NCBI GenBank assembly: GCA_004194705.1
Contig: SADC01000227.1
Span: 1-64,000 of the forward strand
Direction: 5' to 3'
DNA length: 64,000 nt
Source of the DNA: Ditylenchus dipsaci
Taxonomy: Eukaryota > Nematoda > Chromadorea > Rhabditida > Anguinidae
Part shown: positions 1 through 10,167 of the stretch, piece by piece
How the letters are laid out: the number at the start of each line of letters is the position of its first letter
How positions within the stretch are numbered: the stretch's first letter is position 1
Position numbers and translations under genes: made by a program
The notes under the pieces: model-generated
The model's input: the letters and a program-made list of their open reading frames with translations, nothing else
Databases searched by the model: none
What the model was told of the DNA's origin: nothing

Positions 1-2
1 TC

Positions 3-191
3 CTATACCCAAAATTTTTTAGTGATTATAAAAATTAATGTTAGAAGTCTTCGTTCAGAAGTGATTTTTTTGACAAAATCGAGTTCTTTTTTACCATTCT
101 GAAACACCATAACAAGATATTTCAAATTATTTCTCCCACATTCGACAGCAGGTGCAATGACATTAATTTCGTCAACAATCAGTTCGCCCAA
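3..191 (-). CDS. possible partial exon of unknown protein
   Basis: An open stretch of about 62 codons reads on the minus strand from 191 to the window edge. Its composition is protein-like (GELIVDEINVIAPAVE near the start, then CGRNNLKYLVMVFQNGKKEL), which is unusual for the AT-rich surroundings. There is no ATG at its upstream end; the frame opens after a stop and the first candidate initiator is TTG, so if real it is an internal exon or a gene remnant. I found no splice acceptor just upstream and recognise no family. Confidence 0.2.
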   Translation of the reverse strand: MGELIVDEINVIAPAVECGRNNLKYLVMVFQNGKKELDFVKKITSERRLLTLIFIITKKFWV

Positions 192-547
192 CGTTAATTA
201 TTTCGAAATTTAGATCGTTCGAAATTTAATTCGTACAAACTTGGTTTAAAAATTGCTCGATTATTCAATTTCCGAGCACATTTAATTTTTGATTTTGTGG
301 GCTTAATAAAAACTGAAATAGATCAATTTTCGTTTCTTTAGGCCGAAAAATCAGCTCCAGTGTGTTACTAAATCGAGACTAGACTGAATCAGGAAACTTT
401 TTTTTATGTTTTGGTGAACAAATAGACTTTGGGAAATATTGGTATTGTGCAATATATTGGGGTGCACAACTTTTAAATATTGGTATTGGTTTAGAGAGGG
501 TCAAAAATATTGGTATGGGCAAAAGCAAATGCCATCTCTAGTTAAAA
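192..547. other. intergenic, nothing recognised
   Basis: AT-rich sequence with no convincing reading frame, RNA gene or repeat ends visible. It runs up to the left arm of the first fold-back element. Confidence 0.4.
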
Positions 548-1529
548 CCATGGTTCGCAAAAACAGCAAATTTGCTGAAATGCAGCAAAAATATTTGGCG
601 TTTGTGTTTATTAAAACAGCAAATTGCATCAAAAAATTTTGCTGCATTTTATGTTCCCCACATATTACGCGTCTTTCATTCTTTGAACTAAATTTTCGCT
701 TTTTTTCTACCTGAAGCAGAAAGTGTATGAAGGACCCGTATAAAAAGAAACAGCTCGGCTAACACGCAGCCTGTCAAAGACACTCGAAAAGGGGAAGCGG
801 CTTTCGTATATGCATCGCCAAGTTACAGGTCAAATCCCTTGGGCGAATACCGTATTTTAACCTCATTCTTTGCGTGTTATTTTTAGTTTGGTATGAATAT
901 TCATGCTCATCTCATGGTACCACAAAAGTATCATCTCAGGTTTAACAACTATTAAAGTTAAGTTCCAGGCTATAGCCTACTTGAATTAACTACTACATTT
1001 TTGGGTTTTCCTGGATTGATTTTTTCTCTATTTTTCTATAAGTACAGAGTGACAAAATAAAATTCTGGCACTTTTGAAAAATTAACGTACGTACCCCTTG
1101 TCCGGTCGGTCTCCAATTTTTGGGGGCAAGTCCTGTGAAACCTCCACAATAATAGCCGTCTCTGATGAAGGCACAAGCACAGAGCTCCTAGATAGCTTGA
1201 ATACTGTCATCGATTTTCATGGAAAAATAGATGGGCAAGGAGCTACCTACGTTAATTTGTTTCGCTTCCCCTTTTCGAGTGACTATGACGGCTGCGTGTA
1301 GCCGAGTTGTTTCTTTATACGGGTCGTTCATACCTTTCTGAGTTCAGGTAGAAAAAAAGCAAAAATTAGTTCAAAAAATGAAAACACGTAATATTGGAGC
1401 GCGTAATATGTAGGGAACATAAAAATGCAGCAAAATTTTTGCTGCATTTGCGGTTTTGAATAAACACAAAACGCCAAATATTTTTTGCTGCATTCAGCAA
1501 ATTTGCTGTTTTTTGTAAAGCATGGTTAA
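548..1529. mobile_element. fold-back element (MITE-like) with 0.46-kb loop
   Basis: Two long inverted arms, about 548-800 and 1262-1529, match each other in reverse complement (ACCATGGTTCGCAAAAACAG at the left against a diverged copy at the right, and CTCGAAAAGGGGAAGCG against CGCTTCCCCTTTTCGAG next to the loop). Arms contain the AGCAAATTTGCTG palindrome. The 460-bp loop is not palindromic and has a short open frame (1098-1301) that I do not recognise. No clear target duplication. Confidence 0.65.
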
Positions 1530-1765
1530 AGGGCATGCCCGTGCGTTAAGGCGCGAACCAGCAGTTTTTTTCGAATTTTTTTCGAATCGTTTCATTTCCC
1601 CTCGTTCTGCGTCAAATCTGATATAGATGACCTTATGCTCGCTTTAAAAACTAGACAGAAAACTTAAAAAAATCTAGACGAGAACGAATGCGAGAATTTA
1701 TCGAGAAAGAAAAGGACTGCTGGTTCGCGCCTTTTCTCCCCTCGGGCACGATCATGCCCCTTTAA
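1526..1765. mobile_element. TTAA-flanked palindromic element
   Basis: Inverted termini AGGGCATGCCCGTG and (reverse) AGGGGCATGATCGTG bracket inverted inner blocks GGCGCGAACCAGCAGT / ACTGCTGGTTCGCGCC. TTAA lies at both ends (1526-1529 and 1762-1765), as expected for piggyBac-type TTAA insertion. No coding sequence, so non-autonomous if mobile. A similar end (CATGCCCCTTTAA) occurs near 11,395. Confidence 0.55.
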
Positions 1766-2205
1766 AACGGCTTTACATAGCTTGACAATTAGATAATTCA
1801 AAAAGCGCCTATTTGAATAATCAGATACTTCAAAAAGATGATATTACGCCAATTAAGATAGCTCGCCAATCGCTTTTTCGTTTATAATACGTTTTGACAA
1901 TCAGATGATTCATATTCAGTATATTTAGCTAATTTACATTTCACCATAGCACATATTTCGACAATACAGTGCGCAGAAGTTGGCGAAAACATGTGGCTGA
2001 AATTATGTACAGAAAAACTATGTGGCAAAGTTAGTGATTGTCGAAGTAGTTTTCGTAAATCATCCGATTGTCAAAACGTATTATAAACGAAAAAAGCGAT
2101 TGGCGAACTATCTTAATGCGTAATATCATCTTTTGAAGTATCTGATTATTCAAATAGGCGCTTTTTGAATTATCTAATTGTCAAAGCTATGTAGAGCCGT
2201 TAAAA
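1766..2205. mobile_element. fold-back element directly abutting previous one
   Basis: Nearly symmetric palindrome: ACGGCTTTACATAGCTTGACA on the left matches TGTCAAAGCTATGTAGAGCCGT on the right with a few differences, and the match continues inwards through AAAAAGCGCCTATTTGAATAA and its complement for about 170 bp. No reading frame of note. The chain of abutting palindromes from 548 to 3087 suggests nested or serial insertion. Confidence 0.6.
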
Positions 2206-2242
2206 CTACACAATTTTATGTAGTAACAGCAATTCACTTCTC

Positions 2243-3087
2243 ACAAGGGAACCGTTCGAACTGTACGATCGAATTCGCAAATTCTGTTTTTACCATCGTG
2301 TTCAGGCGTAGCCGATTTGTATAGTGTAGCCGGAGTTATTTTTCCCAACAGCCACAAAAATGAGAAGTTTGGGGTCAAAGAAACTAAAAAACACGAAAAA
2401 TTCACCTTGGTCCTCCCTGTTGTTTTTTCAAAATTTTAGTCAATTTTTTTTATTGATTTTTTTATTCTTTTTCGTTATAATTATTGAAAAAACTTTTATC
2501 AATACTCAAATTTCATCACAACAATGATAATTAACGACAAAGTGGTTGAAAACAAAGGAATAATGCACCGTGTGCACAACGAACAAAACATATTTTGCCA
2601 CAATTGCATTTGAGTTTGGCGGATAACCTTGAAAGCAATACTGAGGAGGCGTCCGAAACTCTTGGCCGCTCCATTTCATAGCCGGAAGCAAACCACGCAT
2701 ATTTTCTAATAGAACAACTGACCTCAATTTGTTTACGAATATTAGATCCTCTGCTGATGGATTGGACTGTCGAATTTGCGCTAACTTCTCGAGAACTTGA
2801 TTCTTCGCGCTTTCTTTCATCTTTTCTCAGGTAGCTGAAGTTAAAAATCACTATGCATTGTGAAAGGAATAAAAAAATCAATAAAAAAATTTGACCAAAA
2901 ATTTGAAAAACAACGGGAGGACCAAGGTGAATTTTCGTGTTTTTTTAGTTTTCTTTGACCCCAAACTTCTCATTTTTGTGGCTGTTGGGAAAAATAATCC
3001 GGCTACACTATACAAATCGGCTACGCTGACACGATGGTAAAAACAGAATTTGCGAATTCGATCGTACAGTTCGAACGGTTCCCTTGT
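2243..3087. mobile_element. fold-back element with unique 400-bp loop
   Basis: Arms 2243-2466 and about 2866-3087 are strong reverse complements (CAAGGGAACCGTTCGAACTG against CAGTTCGAACGGTTCCCTTG). They include GTGTAGCCGG / CCGGCTACAC blocks, reminiscent of the GCTACAC core of the elements at 35.07 and 50.29 kb. The loop does not fold on itself and contains a minus-strand open frame, listed separately. Confidence 0.65.
2506..2820 (-). pseudogene. unknown ORF in the loop of a fold-back element
   Basis: A 104-codon minus-strand frame starts with ATG and reads MKESAKNQVLEKLAQIRQSN, then KLRSVVLLENMRGLLPAMKW and GQEFRTPPQYCF. It looks more like real protein than other frames nearby, and a TTCAG acceptor-like site sits about 16 bp upstream of its ATG. 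I recognise no domain. Since the frame lies wholly in the non-palindromic loop between two inverted arms, one explanation is host DNA captured by a fold-back element. Another is that the element is older and the loop simply unique. The frame ends in hydrophobic, low-complexity sequence, so the real exon may stop earlier. Confidence 0.3.
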
Positions 3088-3274
3088 CAGTCTGTAGCGC
3101 TAAATCTTAGCTTTCTTTTAAGCCCAAATTTGTTGCAATACCACGGAGTCGTTCGATATCACCAAAGAGTACAGTGCGAGACGAAAGACAAGTGTCTCCG
3201 TCGATTCAAATTTGCACATGCCACTGCGCGCAAAAACCATGGTCCTTAACAAATATTCTTTAGTGCAGAAATCA

Positions 3275-3926
3275 ATGGCCTTCGACAGCGAAAGTTCTTC
3301 GTCTTCGCAAGCTTCTCGTTCCATCTCTACATCGATTGTGTGCAGAGTTTTGTTTTGAAGATGATGACTATGTCAACCTGTTTTCTCCATGCAAGTGCAG
3401 AGGAACCTGTGCCTTCGTTCATCAAGAGTGTATCAATGCTTGGATCAAGCAAAGTGGCAGTTTGGTAGTAATTTTCTAGTTCTTGATCTTTTCTTTGTTG
3501 AATAATTTTAACAGCAATGCGAAATATGCCAGAGCAGCTACGAAGTGGAATCCAGAAGACTCAAGCCTTTCTCTCAGTGGTCTTTGCCTTGGAACGTCAG
3601 CATTGGGCGAGTGCAGATGATGCGGTTCTGGGCGGCTCTTTTTTTTGTGTGTTCGTCATCTGTCTTGCTTGTGCTGTGAGTTTTTTGCGGTATTGTTCCT
3701 GCTCACTCTTGTTCTTTACATTTGCTTAAGAGCTTGCTTTGAAGATGGCCATCTCCTACCCTATTCTAAAGCATTCATTCGTGTCATACTCGTCTCACTG
3801 TATTACTCATATCAGTTGTTCCCGATGGCGGTATTTTTCGGGCTTTTCCAGTGGTCTATCGTCAGTGGGAGCGAGAATACAGTGGTGAAGTGGAAGTGCA
3901 ATGCTAGGAATCCAATAAAAAAATAG
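3275..3926 (+). CDS. MARCH-type (RING-variant) membrane E3 ubiquitin ligase, frameshifted
   Basis: The model has three exons: 3275-3464, 3515-3675 and 3731-3926, with introns of 50 and 55 bp. The ATG at 3275 opens MAFDSESSSSSQASRS, then enters the RING-CH domain: first Cys pair (VCRV), then CKCRG, FVHQECINAWIK and, after the first intron, QCEICQSSYEVES. This is the C4HC3 order of MARCH ligases, which ubiquitinate membrane proteins with an E2. Two hydrophobic segments follow (MRFWAALFFVCSSSVLLVL and a second around VILVSLYYSYQLFPMAVFFG), the usual two-helix MARCH layout. The total is about 181 codons if one extra T in the TTTT run at 3348-3351 is discounted. That T puts the second zinc-binding Cys out of frame and creates a stop. 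The final acceptor (TTAAG) is weak but keeps frame. The shift may be an assembly error or mark a pseudogene. Confidence 0.72.
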
Positions 3927-3977
3927 TCTAGTTATTTTAATTGCTTGTAAGTGTTGACAATGTTCCCATCTAGATGC

Positions 3978-3983
3978 AATAAA
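3978..3983 (+). terminator. AATAAA poly(A) signal of MARCH-like gene
   Basis: AATAAA lies about 50 bp after the TAG stop of the RING-variant gene. It is the only canonical hexamer just downstream, which supports that gene's 3' end. Confidence 0.55.
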
Positions 3984-4539
3984 TACTATTTGAGGTTGGG
4001 AATCCGTTAACCATTTTATTTTATGGACCTTACGACTCGTTGTCTGTTAGTTCATCTTATAGTTTGTCGTGATCTGGTCAGCTGGTGTACATTTTCACTG
4101 TGGACAATTTCATATGGCGCCACGAAACGGTGGGTTCAATTGCTTCTGTAAAGGGTTGGTTGAGCTCTATGCCAGGGTGCGTAACTCAAAATTTTGAAAA
4201 AAATTACATTTGGCCAAAAAGTACAGTTTGGTCATTTTTCGTCAAAAAGTGCCATTTTATCCAGTGCTTATTGATTTTTGAGCACGAAAAAAAAGATTTT
4301 GACTAAGAACTTTAATAATAAAAAGATTTGAATCCCCAAAAAAGTACAAATCTTTTTAAAAATTACGGTTATCTTCCCTGCTCTACGTGAAAGTGGTTGT
4401 GGTCTTTTAGGTGTGTACTTTGTGTGTATTTTTTATGCTGTTTTCGACAAATGTATTTTTCATCATTTTCTGTTGTATAATGTTTTTTTCGTCGAAACCA
4501 CCTACGGTTGAGTCTCGATTTGGTTTGCTAACTTACGGA
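3984..4539. other. intergenic, nothing recognised
   Basis: AT-rich with short open frames of no protein character. No long inverted or tandem repeats seen. Confidence 0.4.
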
Positions 4540-4921
4540 TAGGGTTGTCGAATCGAACATTCGATTTCCAACATTGTCTGATATGTTCGAGATTTTTCGA
4601 ACATTAGACTTCGAATCGAGCGTTCGTTCGAAATTTTCGAACCTGAACTTCGAACCGAACGTTCGATTAGAAATATATCGAATGTCGTACCAAATACTTT
4701 CAATAAGAACTTAGAAATACGGAAAAGATTTGACCAAAACATGCGCAGCATCATAAAAAGGCAACAAGAATGGGCTGGGCTCGTTTTGAAGTTCAAATTC
4801 GAAAAAACCAAAATTTTCGAATCTTCAAATTTTCTAATTCAAACATCTAATTGAACGTTCGATTCGAAAATTTCAAACTTCGAATCGAACGTTTGAAAAC
4901 CTCGAACGTTTGACAACCCTA
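4540..4921. mobile_element. hAT-like MITE with TTCGAA/GAACGTTC palindrome array
   Basis: It begins TAGGGTTGTCGAATCGAAC and ends with the inverted form GTTTGACAACCCTA. The interior is packed with TCGAATCGAACGTTCGA-type units in both orientations, each largely self-complementary. The TAGGGTTG terminus matches the hAT-type element at 15,845. The 8-bp flanks do not match cleanly, so the target duplication is unproven. No coding sequence. Confidence 0.6.
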
Positions 4922-5412
4922 CTAACAAGGAACCTTTTCGGGAGTGTGATTTTGAGAACTGTTACGCGCAATTTTTTTTTATGCATATTCTTGCATAGCA
5001 TGTATGACTTCCTAGAAACTGGACTTGCAAGCTGTACTTTTAACACTGGTTGAAACATATAGACATCCAGTTTTACAAATTGTTAAAAACCAAGTTACTT
5101 CAAAAAAATATTTTTTTCTATAAATACAAAATACAAACGCAGAAGACAAAAAAGTAACTCCAGAAACTTTTTCATTAAAGATACTCGAGTTGAAGTAAGG
5201 GTTGTTCACGATGCAAATACTCCAACTCCGACCTGTTCACGAAGTCCGAGTTGGAGTATTTGAGCTTTTCGCCAAAAACCTTTTTTTATTTTTAGCTTCT
5301 CGATCTATCAGGCTCATAGTTGCAAGCATGCCGCCCCAAAAGCTCATAGCCGAGCGAAATAGACCGATTTTTGGCTTAAAAGGTGTCCACCAATTTTTTT
5401 GAAAACCCTCTT
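4922..5412. other. intergenic, nothing firm
   Basis: A short inverted pair (ACTCCAACTCCGACCTGTTC / GTCCGAGTTGGAGTATTTG) lies around 5217-5260. Otherwise AT-rich DNA with no recognisable gene. Confidence 0.35.
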
Positions 5413-5811
5413 TATAACCCCGGTCACACTCCTTGGTCTTGGTCGATGTCGAGGTCGACTTTTTTGAACTTCTTTTTGTGGCCAGAGATGATTTTTCTAG
5501 TATCATTTTTATGTTTTTTTATACCAAACAATAGCTCAGAATCTAAGCTTTTTAGTGTATCAAAAATATTCAAAAAAATGTAACAAAAATATATATGATG
5601 GTCTAAAAGTTAGGTTGGTCGATGTCGGCTCTAGGTGAATTGAACCTCTACAAATTGAACCCCGGTAAATTGACCCTCAGTAAATGAACCTCCAAATTTG
5701 TCTGAGAGGATTTTTTTATTCAAAAGATTTTTAATGCTGGTGTCATATGCATCCCTACCACCAGCCTTAGCATGGGCTGTATAGGAAAGGAAAGGAATAT
5801 TAAAGCCACTT

Positions 5812-6010
5812 GATCCATCTTATTCAACCTCAATGGTCCAGATCCACTCTCAGTTATATCAGATCAACTCTCAATGATCCAGAACCACCCACAGTGGTTC
5901 AAGTCCACCCCAAATGGTCCAGATTGACCCTAAGGGTCCTTATACACTTTCACCCAGTCCAGGTCCACTACAGATAGTTTAGATCCATCCTAAGTGGTCT
6001 TGATTTAACC
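5812..6010 (+). repeat. degenerate tandem repeat, period about 30 bp
   Basis: Repeated variants of AATGGTCCAGATCCACTCTC occur about six times. The copies are diverged, so the array looks old. Confidence 0.5.
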
Positions 6011-6192
6011 TGGATGTGAAAAATCTTTTGGGTGTCCTCTTGGTCCATTTGGTGCCCAGTAAACAAAAATGCAGTCAACCCTCTCCGTTATAAATTTTAA
6101 ATTATTCATTTTTTGTCATGTGAAGAGCTCTTATAATTTAAATGTCTTTCTATAATCCAACCTCAGTTCTACTGGATGATCCATGCACTAAT

Positions 6193-6505
6193 TAAACCAA
6201 GTGGTCGTCCACTTGGACCAAAAATTTTTTTAACTTTTTCGGTTTCAAAACTTGTTTTTTGGCCTAATTCGGGCTCGCTGAAGATGGATAGATAGTGGTA
6301 AAATGCCGTTTTCTCGGCTATTTTTTGAGCTTTGGTAAAATCGAGTTTTGGTGAAATCAATTATTTCCCAAAACTCAAAAAATACCCGACGAAACTGCAT
6401 TTTACTACTATCAAACCATCTTAAGCATGCCGGAGTTAGTCCAGAAATAGGTTTTGGAACGTGAAAAACGAAATTTTTTTTGATCCAAGTGGACGACCAC
6501 TTGGT
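6193..6505. mobile_element. palindromic element, copy 1 (AACCAAGTGGTCGTCCACTT ends)
   Basis: The element opens AACCAAGTGGTCGTCCACTT and closes with its reverse complement. The ends are themselves partly self-complementary (AAGTGGTCGTCCACTT). The interior is also inverted (TAGTGGTAAAATGCCGTTTT against GCATTTTACTACTATCA). About 310 bp, no frame of interest. Confidence 0.6.
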
Positions 6506-6636
6506 TTTGCTGCACCCAGGTAGTCGTACCCAGATTGGGGAACAGGTAGTTGTAGTGGTACCCGGGTAGTAATATTAGTAATAAAATGTTTTGTATGTTC
6601 CAACCTCAGTTCTACTGATAATCCATGCACTAACCA

Positions 6637-6957
6637 AACCAAGTGGTCGTCCACTTGAATCAAAAAAATTTTTTTTATTTTTCATGTTCTAAAACCTATT
6701 TTCTGGACTATTTCGGGTATGCTTAAGATGGTTTGATAATAGCAAAATGCAATTTTGTCGGGTATTTTTTGATTTTTTGGGAAATAATTGGTTCCACCAA
6801 AACTCGATTGTAGCAAAACTCAAAAAATAGCCGAGAAAACGGCATTTTACCACTATCAGACCATCTTCAGCATGCCCGAATCAGTCAGAAAAACAGGTTT
6901 CGGATTCCGAAAAAGTTAAAAAAAAATGATCAAGTGAACGACCACTTGGTTTGGTTG
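6637..6957. mobile_element. palindromic element, copy 2
   Basis: A second copy of the element at 6193, with the same AACCAAGTGGTCGTCCACTT terminus and the same CCCGAATCAGTC/GACTATTTCGGG interior blocks in inverted order. The two copies are 130 bp apart. The right terminus here has an A for G change (AAGTGAACGACCACTTGG). Confidence 0.6.
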
Positions 6958-7499
6958 GTTCAGACTAAAAATTTAAATTCCTGCAAATTTTTTACTGAAA
7001 GTGAGAGTCAAAAAAGTCAATGGGTACACTGAGAGTGCGAGTGAGAGGGCCAGCTGCATATTACCGCGTGGATACCCTAAGGGATAGGAACTACTCCAGA
7101 ACCGGGGTTACTGCAAGCCAAATCGCTGTTTTAGCATGATCAAACGTGCTCAGGACACGATTCTGGAAAGGGTACAATGATCTTTAGCTACTTTCGGCTA
7201 AATCCAAAATTTCGGATACTGGAGGTGGATACCCATTTAGGGAATGTGGTACCAGTGTGATTACATTACTCACCGTGAGAATAGGTGATCTCCTAAATAA
7301 CAGTTTATGGCTCTTACTCAAAAAAAGTAATATCTGCTACCACCGGGATTTGAACCTGTAACCTCAAAATTTGGAGGTGGAATTCACCAGTAAGAGAGTT
7401 CACCGGACGGAGGATTTACCGCAGTGGAATATACGGACTCCCTTGAAACACGGTGACCTGGCAACTGGACTGGAAAAAAATATCTCTTGAATAAAAAAA

Positions 7500-7625
7500 A
7501 TCCTCTCAAGACAATTTTGAGGTTCAATTTACCGAGGTTCAATTTACCGGAGGTTCAATTTACCGGAGTTCAATTTACCGGAGGGTCAATTTACCGGGGT
7601 TCAATTGTAGAGGTTCAATTTACCG
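7500..7625 (+). repeat. tandem repeat of GGTTCAATTTACCGGA
   Basis: About seven copies of a 16-17 bp unit with small length changes. Part of the unit appears inverted at 5640-5700, on the other side of the composite element. Confidence 0.7.
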
Positions 7626-7970
7626 CCGCCCGGTCGATGTCACGGTCGAGGTACATCGACCTCGACCGACCATTTGATGTAAAAGAAAGCTTAGATCCTC
7701 AGCTATTGTTGGGTATAAAAAACATAAAAATGATACAATAAAAAATCATCTCTGGCCACAAAAGAAGTTAAAAAAAGTCGGCCTTGACATCGACCAAGAC
7801 CAAGGAGTGTGACCATAGACTCCTATCGACCACGTTCAGCCAAGGCTTAGAGTTTTGACTATTTATCCAAGTGGCTTCAAAATTTGAATTAATATCATTT
7901 TTTTAATTTCAACATACAAAAATTTGGTTTGTATTCTGATAATTGAAAAATTAAATAAAAAAATAAATAC

Positions 7971-8076
7971 AATGTTTTAGGAATCATCGAAAGCAAGTCC
8001 CGCAACAGCGTGTTACGTGACTCGACCTGCGTAAAACGCTGTTGCGGGACTTGCTTTCGATGATTCCTAAAACATT
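7971..8076. repeat. perfect 41-bp-stem hairpin
   Basis: Bases 7971-8011 are the exact reverse complement of 8036-8076, with a 24-nt loop containing GTTACGTGACTCG. That loop motif recurs at about 8196. It may be the remains of a fold-back element or a source of hairpin RNA. Its perfect stem stands out against the diverged palindromes nearby. Confidence 0.8.
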
Positions 8077-8195
8077 TTTATATAAACTTTCAAATCTTTT
8101 ATTGCCAAATGTTCGCTAGATTCTAGCGTCATTTTGAATACAAAATATCTCAAAATTAAAATAAAAAAGTTTGTCTAGAACTGCTTGAAAGTTTG

Positions 8196-8236
8196 TTACG
8201 TGACTCGTGTTACGCGGGAGTATGAATGGAGCCTTA
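8196..8236. mobile_element. Harbinger-type end fragment
   Basis: TTACGCGGGAGTATGAATGG followed by AGCCTTA resembles the right end of the Harbinger-type element at 34,440-34,466 (GTATGAATGAGGCT then TTA). Another copy in the same orientation is at 9250-9282. I found no matching left end for either. Confidence 0.45.
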
Positions 8237-8584
8237 GAAACCAAGTTGAAAAATCCGTACATACAAAATGAGTGTTGACAGAAGCATTCATGGCATCCAG
8301 TCTTTTAAGATTACAGTGCATGCTAAAACGGAAGAGTTCATAAAACTACTAGGTTAATTTAAAAATCCGAAACGAATCTTTTAAATAATTACACCAAAAG
8401 AAAGCTGGAAAAAACTGCTGCATTTGTACTGGCCAGAACTTTTTTTTTCGGAGTTCACTTGGAGATAAAACCATTTGAAACTGACAGGTGAACTCTGTCA
8501 AAACGCTAATTCGAACTTCTTTTTGACAAAACCTTTTGTATTTTCAAAAAGTTGCGTAAACTTTTTTAATTGACAGCGCGGAAT

Positions 8585-8904
8585 CTGGGGTGGTAGTAAC
8601 AATCGAAATATCCGCGGATAAATCCGTATCCTCGGATAAAATCCGCGGATACGGATAATCGAGTAAACAATCAAAAAATCCGCGGATATTTATCGCGGAT
8701 ATATATAATATCCGCGGATAAAATCCGTAGTAACAATCAAATATCCGCGGATTTATCCTCAGCTCCGATAAATCCGCGGATTTATCCGTATCCGCGGATA
8801 TTTCTATCCGTGATTGTCTATGGGTTTTTAATCCGCGATATTTCTATCCGCGGATTTTATCTGTATCCGCGGATTTTATCCGTTGATTGTTACTACCACC
8901 CCTG
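8585..8904. mobile_element. hAT-like MITE with ATCCGCGGAT array
   Basis: The termini are CTGGGGTGGTAGTAACAATC and (reverse) CAGGGGTGGTAGTAACAATC. Between them the 10-bp perfect palindrome ATCCGCGGAT, plus truncated forms, is repeated about ten times, interspersed with CCGTATCC. The CAGGGGTGG terminus is hAT-like. The flanking 8-mers differ, so no target duplication is shown. No coding capacity. Confidence 0.65.
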
Positions 8905-9099
8905 AGCTAACCAATGGTATGAAAATTTATGTTAAACGACTTAGAATGATTAAAGTAATAAAAAAGAATTAAATGGTTGAACAAAAATAGTCAAAATCTG
9001 TAAAAACAGTTAACAAATCATATGATAAACACTTTTTTTCGACATGAAAACTACGAGTTTTCATGTTTTTGATTTTGACATCTTGCGTTACGAAAAAAA

Positions 9100-9190
9100 A
9101 TGTTACTAACTGAACCTGTTACCAAATGAACCTGTTACCAAATGAACTTGTTACCAAATGAACCTGTTACGAAATGGCGAGTTACGAAAT
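9100..9190 (+). repeat. 17-bp tandem repeat (AAATGAACCTGTTACC)
   Basis: About five copies of a 17-bp unit with a few substitutions, ending in two GTTACGAAATG variants. Confidence 0.65.
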
Positions 9191-9492
9191 GAGGTACAGC
9201 CACACTGTGGGGTGGCTTCAATCAGAGAGAATAGGGTAAGCCACAGCTGTAGGGTGTGTTACGCGGGAGTATGAATGAAGCCTAAAAAAACTATCTAACA
9301 TACACTATAGCGCTGTTTTCGTGTGTGTGTATGGTGGTCACGACATGTCCGTCCGGACACATACTTTGAAAATATTTGTCTCAAGTGGAATTTGGGAAAA
9401 TAAAATTCAAATTAGCCCCAAGTCCGTCATTTTTTTTGTCAGTCTGAGATTGTCAGTTCATTAATGATAACTCTTGCTTCTCATTTGTTTCT

Positions 9493-9717
9493 ATGGTACC
9501 CAAACCACCCAGATGGTACTCAAACCACCTGCATCGTACCCAAACTACCTAGATGGTTCCTTAACCACCTGAACGGTACCCAAACTATTTGGATGGTACC
9601 TAAACCACCTAAATGGTTTCTAAACCACCTCAATGGTACCCAACCACCTGGATAGTACCCAAACCACTTGAATGGTACCCAAACACCTAGATAGTACTCA
9701 AACCACTCAAACCACCG
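9493..9717 (+). repeat. 20-bp minisatellite, about 11 copies
   Basis: Units of the form ATGGTACCCAAACCACCTGA in direct repeat with scattered substitutions and one-base deletions. It abuts the pogo-like element starting at 9723. The open frames through it are repeat translations, not genes. Confidence 0.8.
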
Positions 9718-9722
9718 AGATA

Positions 9723-10167
9723 CAGTCCACTCTCTATAAACATAACTCAAGGGACCGAGCAAGTTACCGGATTCTACATCTTATTCACACCGGTCATTTC
9801 AAGCTTTTGCCAGTTCTGTTTTGACAGTCTGGTCCCAAATATTGCAAGGATTCCAATCTTGCCAATCATTTTTTAGAAATCCGAAAAAAATTTTTAAAAA
9901 AATAAAAAACTTGGTGAAAAAACAGGATTTTGTTTAATCGAGTTATGTTATGTGGGGTTTTTGCTTTTTTAGACCAAAATATTACAAGTTTCTAAAAAAC
10001 GATCGGCAAAATCGGAATCCTGACGATATTTGGGACCAGACTGTAAAAACAGAACTGGCAAAAAATCTCAAAAATCAGGTTAAAAAAAGTGTCGGACCCT
10101 AGGTGGGAACGAACTTCTGACCCTAAAATTATGTCATGTAGAGTTATGTTATTTAGAGAGTCGACTG
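9723..10167. mobile_element. palindromic pogo/mariner-like MITE, TA flanks
   Basis: Termini CAGTCCACTCTCTATAAACA and (reverse) CAGTCGACTCTCTAAATAACA are flanked by TA at 9721-9722 and 10168-10169. Inner blocks are inverted (AGTTCTGTTTTGACAGTCTG against CAGACTGTAAAAACAGAACT; ATCGGCAAAATCGGAATCC on the right arm). Half-copies of the same interior occur at 12.6 kb and 58.2 kb. No transposase frame. Confidence 0.7.

Larger units (their letters stand above)
5413..7830. mobile_element. large composite inverted-repeat element
   Basis: The outer arms at about 5413-5600 and 7640-7830 are inverted copies (GGTCACACTCCTTGGTCTTG against CAAGACCAAGGAGTGTGACC), continuing through a block containing TGGCCAGAGATGATTTTT. 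Just inside lie inverted versions of a TTCAATTTACCGG minisatellite (5640-5700 and 7500-7625) and GAGAGGATTTTTTTATTC. The 1.8-kb interior holds two further palindromic elements and a degenerate 30-bp tandem repeat. It is either a nested pile of insertions or one large fold-back element. Confidence 0.55.

Noticed and set aside
4540..4921. 8-bp target duplication for the TTCGAA-array element
   Set aside because: Flanking octamers CTTACGGA and CTAACAAG agree at only some positions, so I do not claim it.
9100..9720. CRISPR-like array
   Set aside because: Direct repeats are contiguous or nearly so, without unique spacers, in a eukaryotic context and without cas genes.
9464..9762. Repetitive open frames on both strands
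   Set aside because: They are translations of the 20-bp minisatellite; unit length not a multiple of three explains the shifting pattern.
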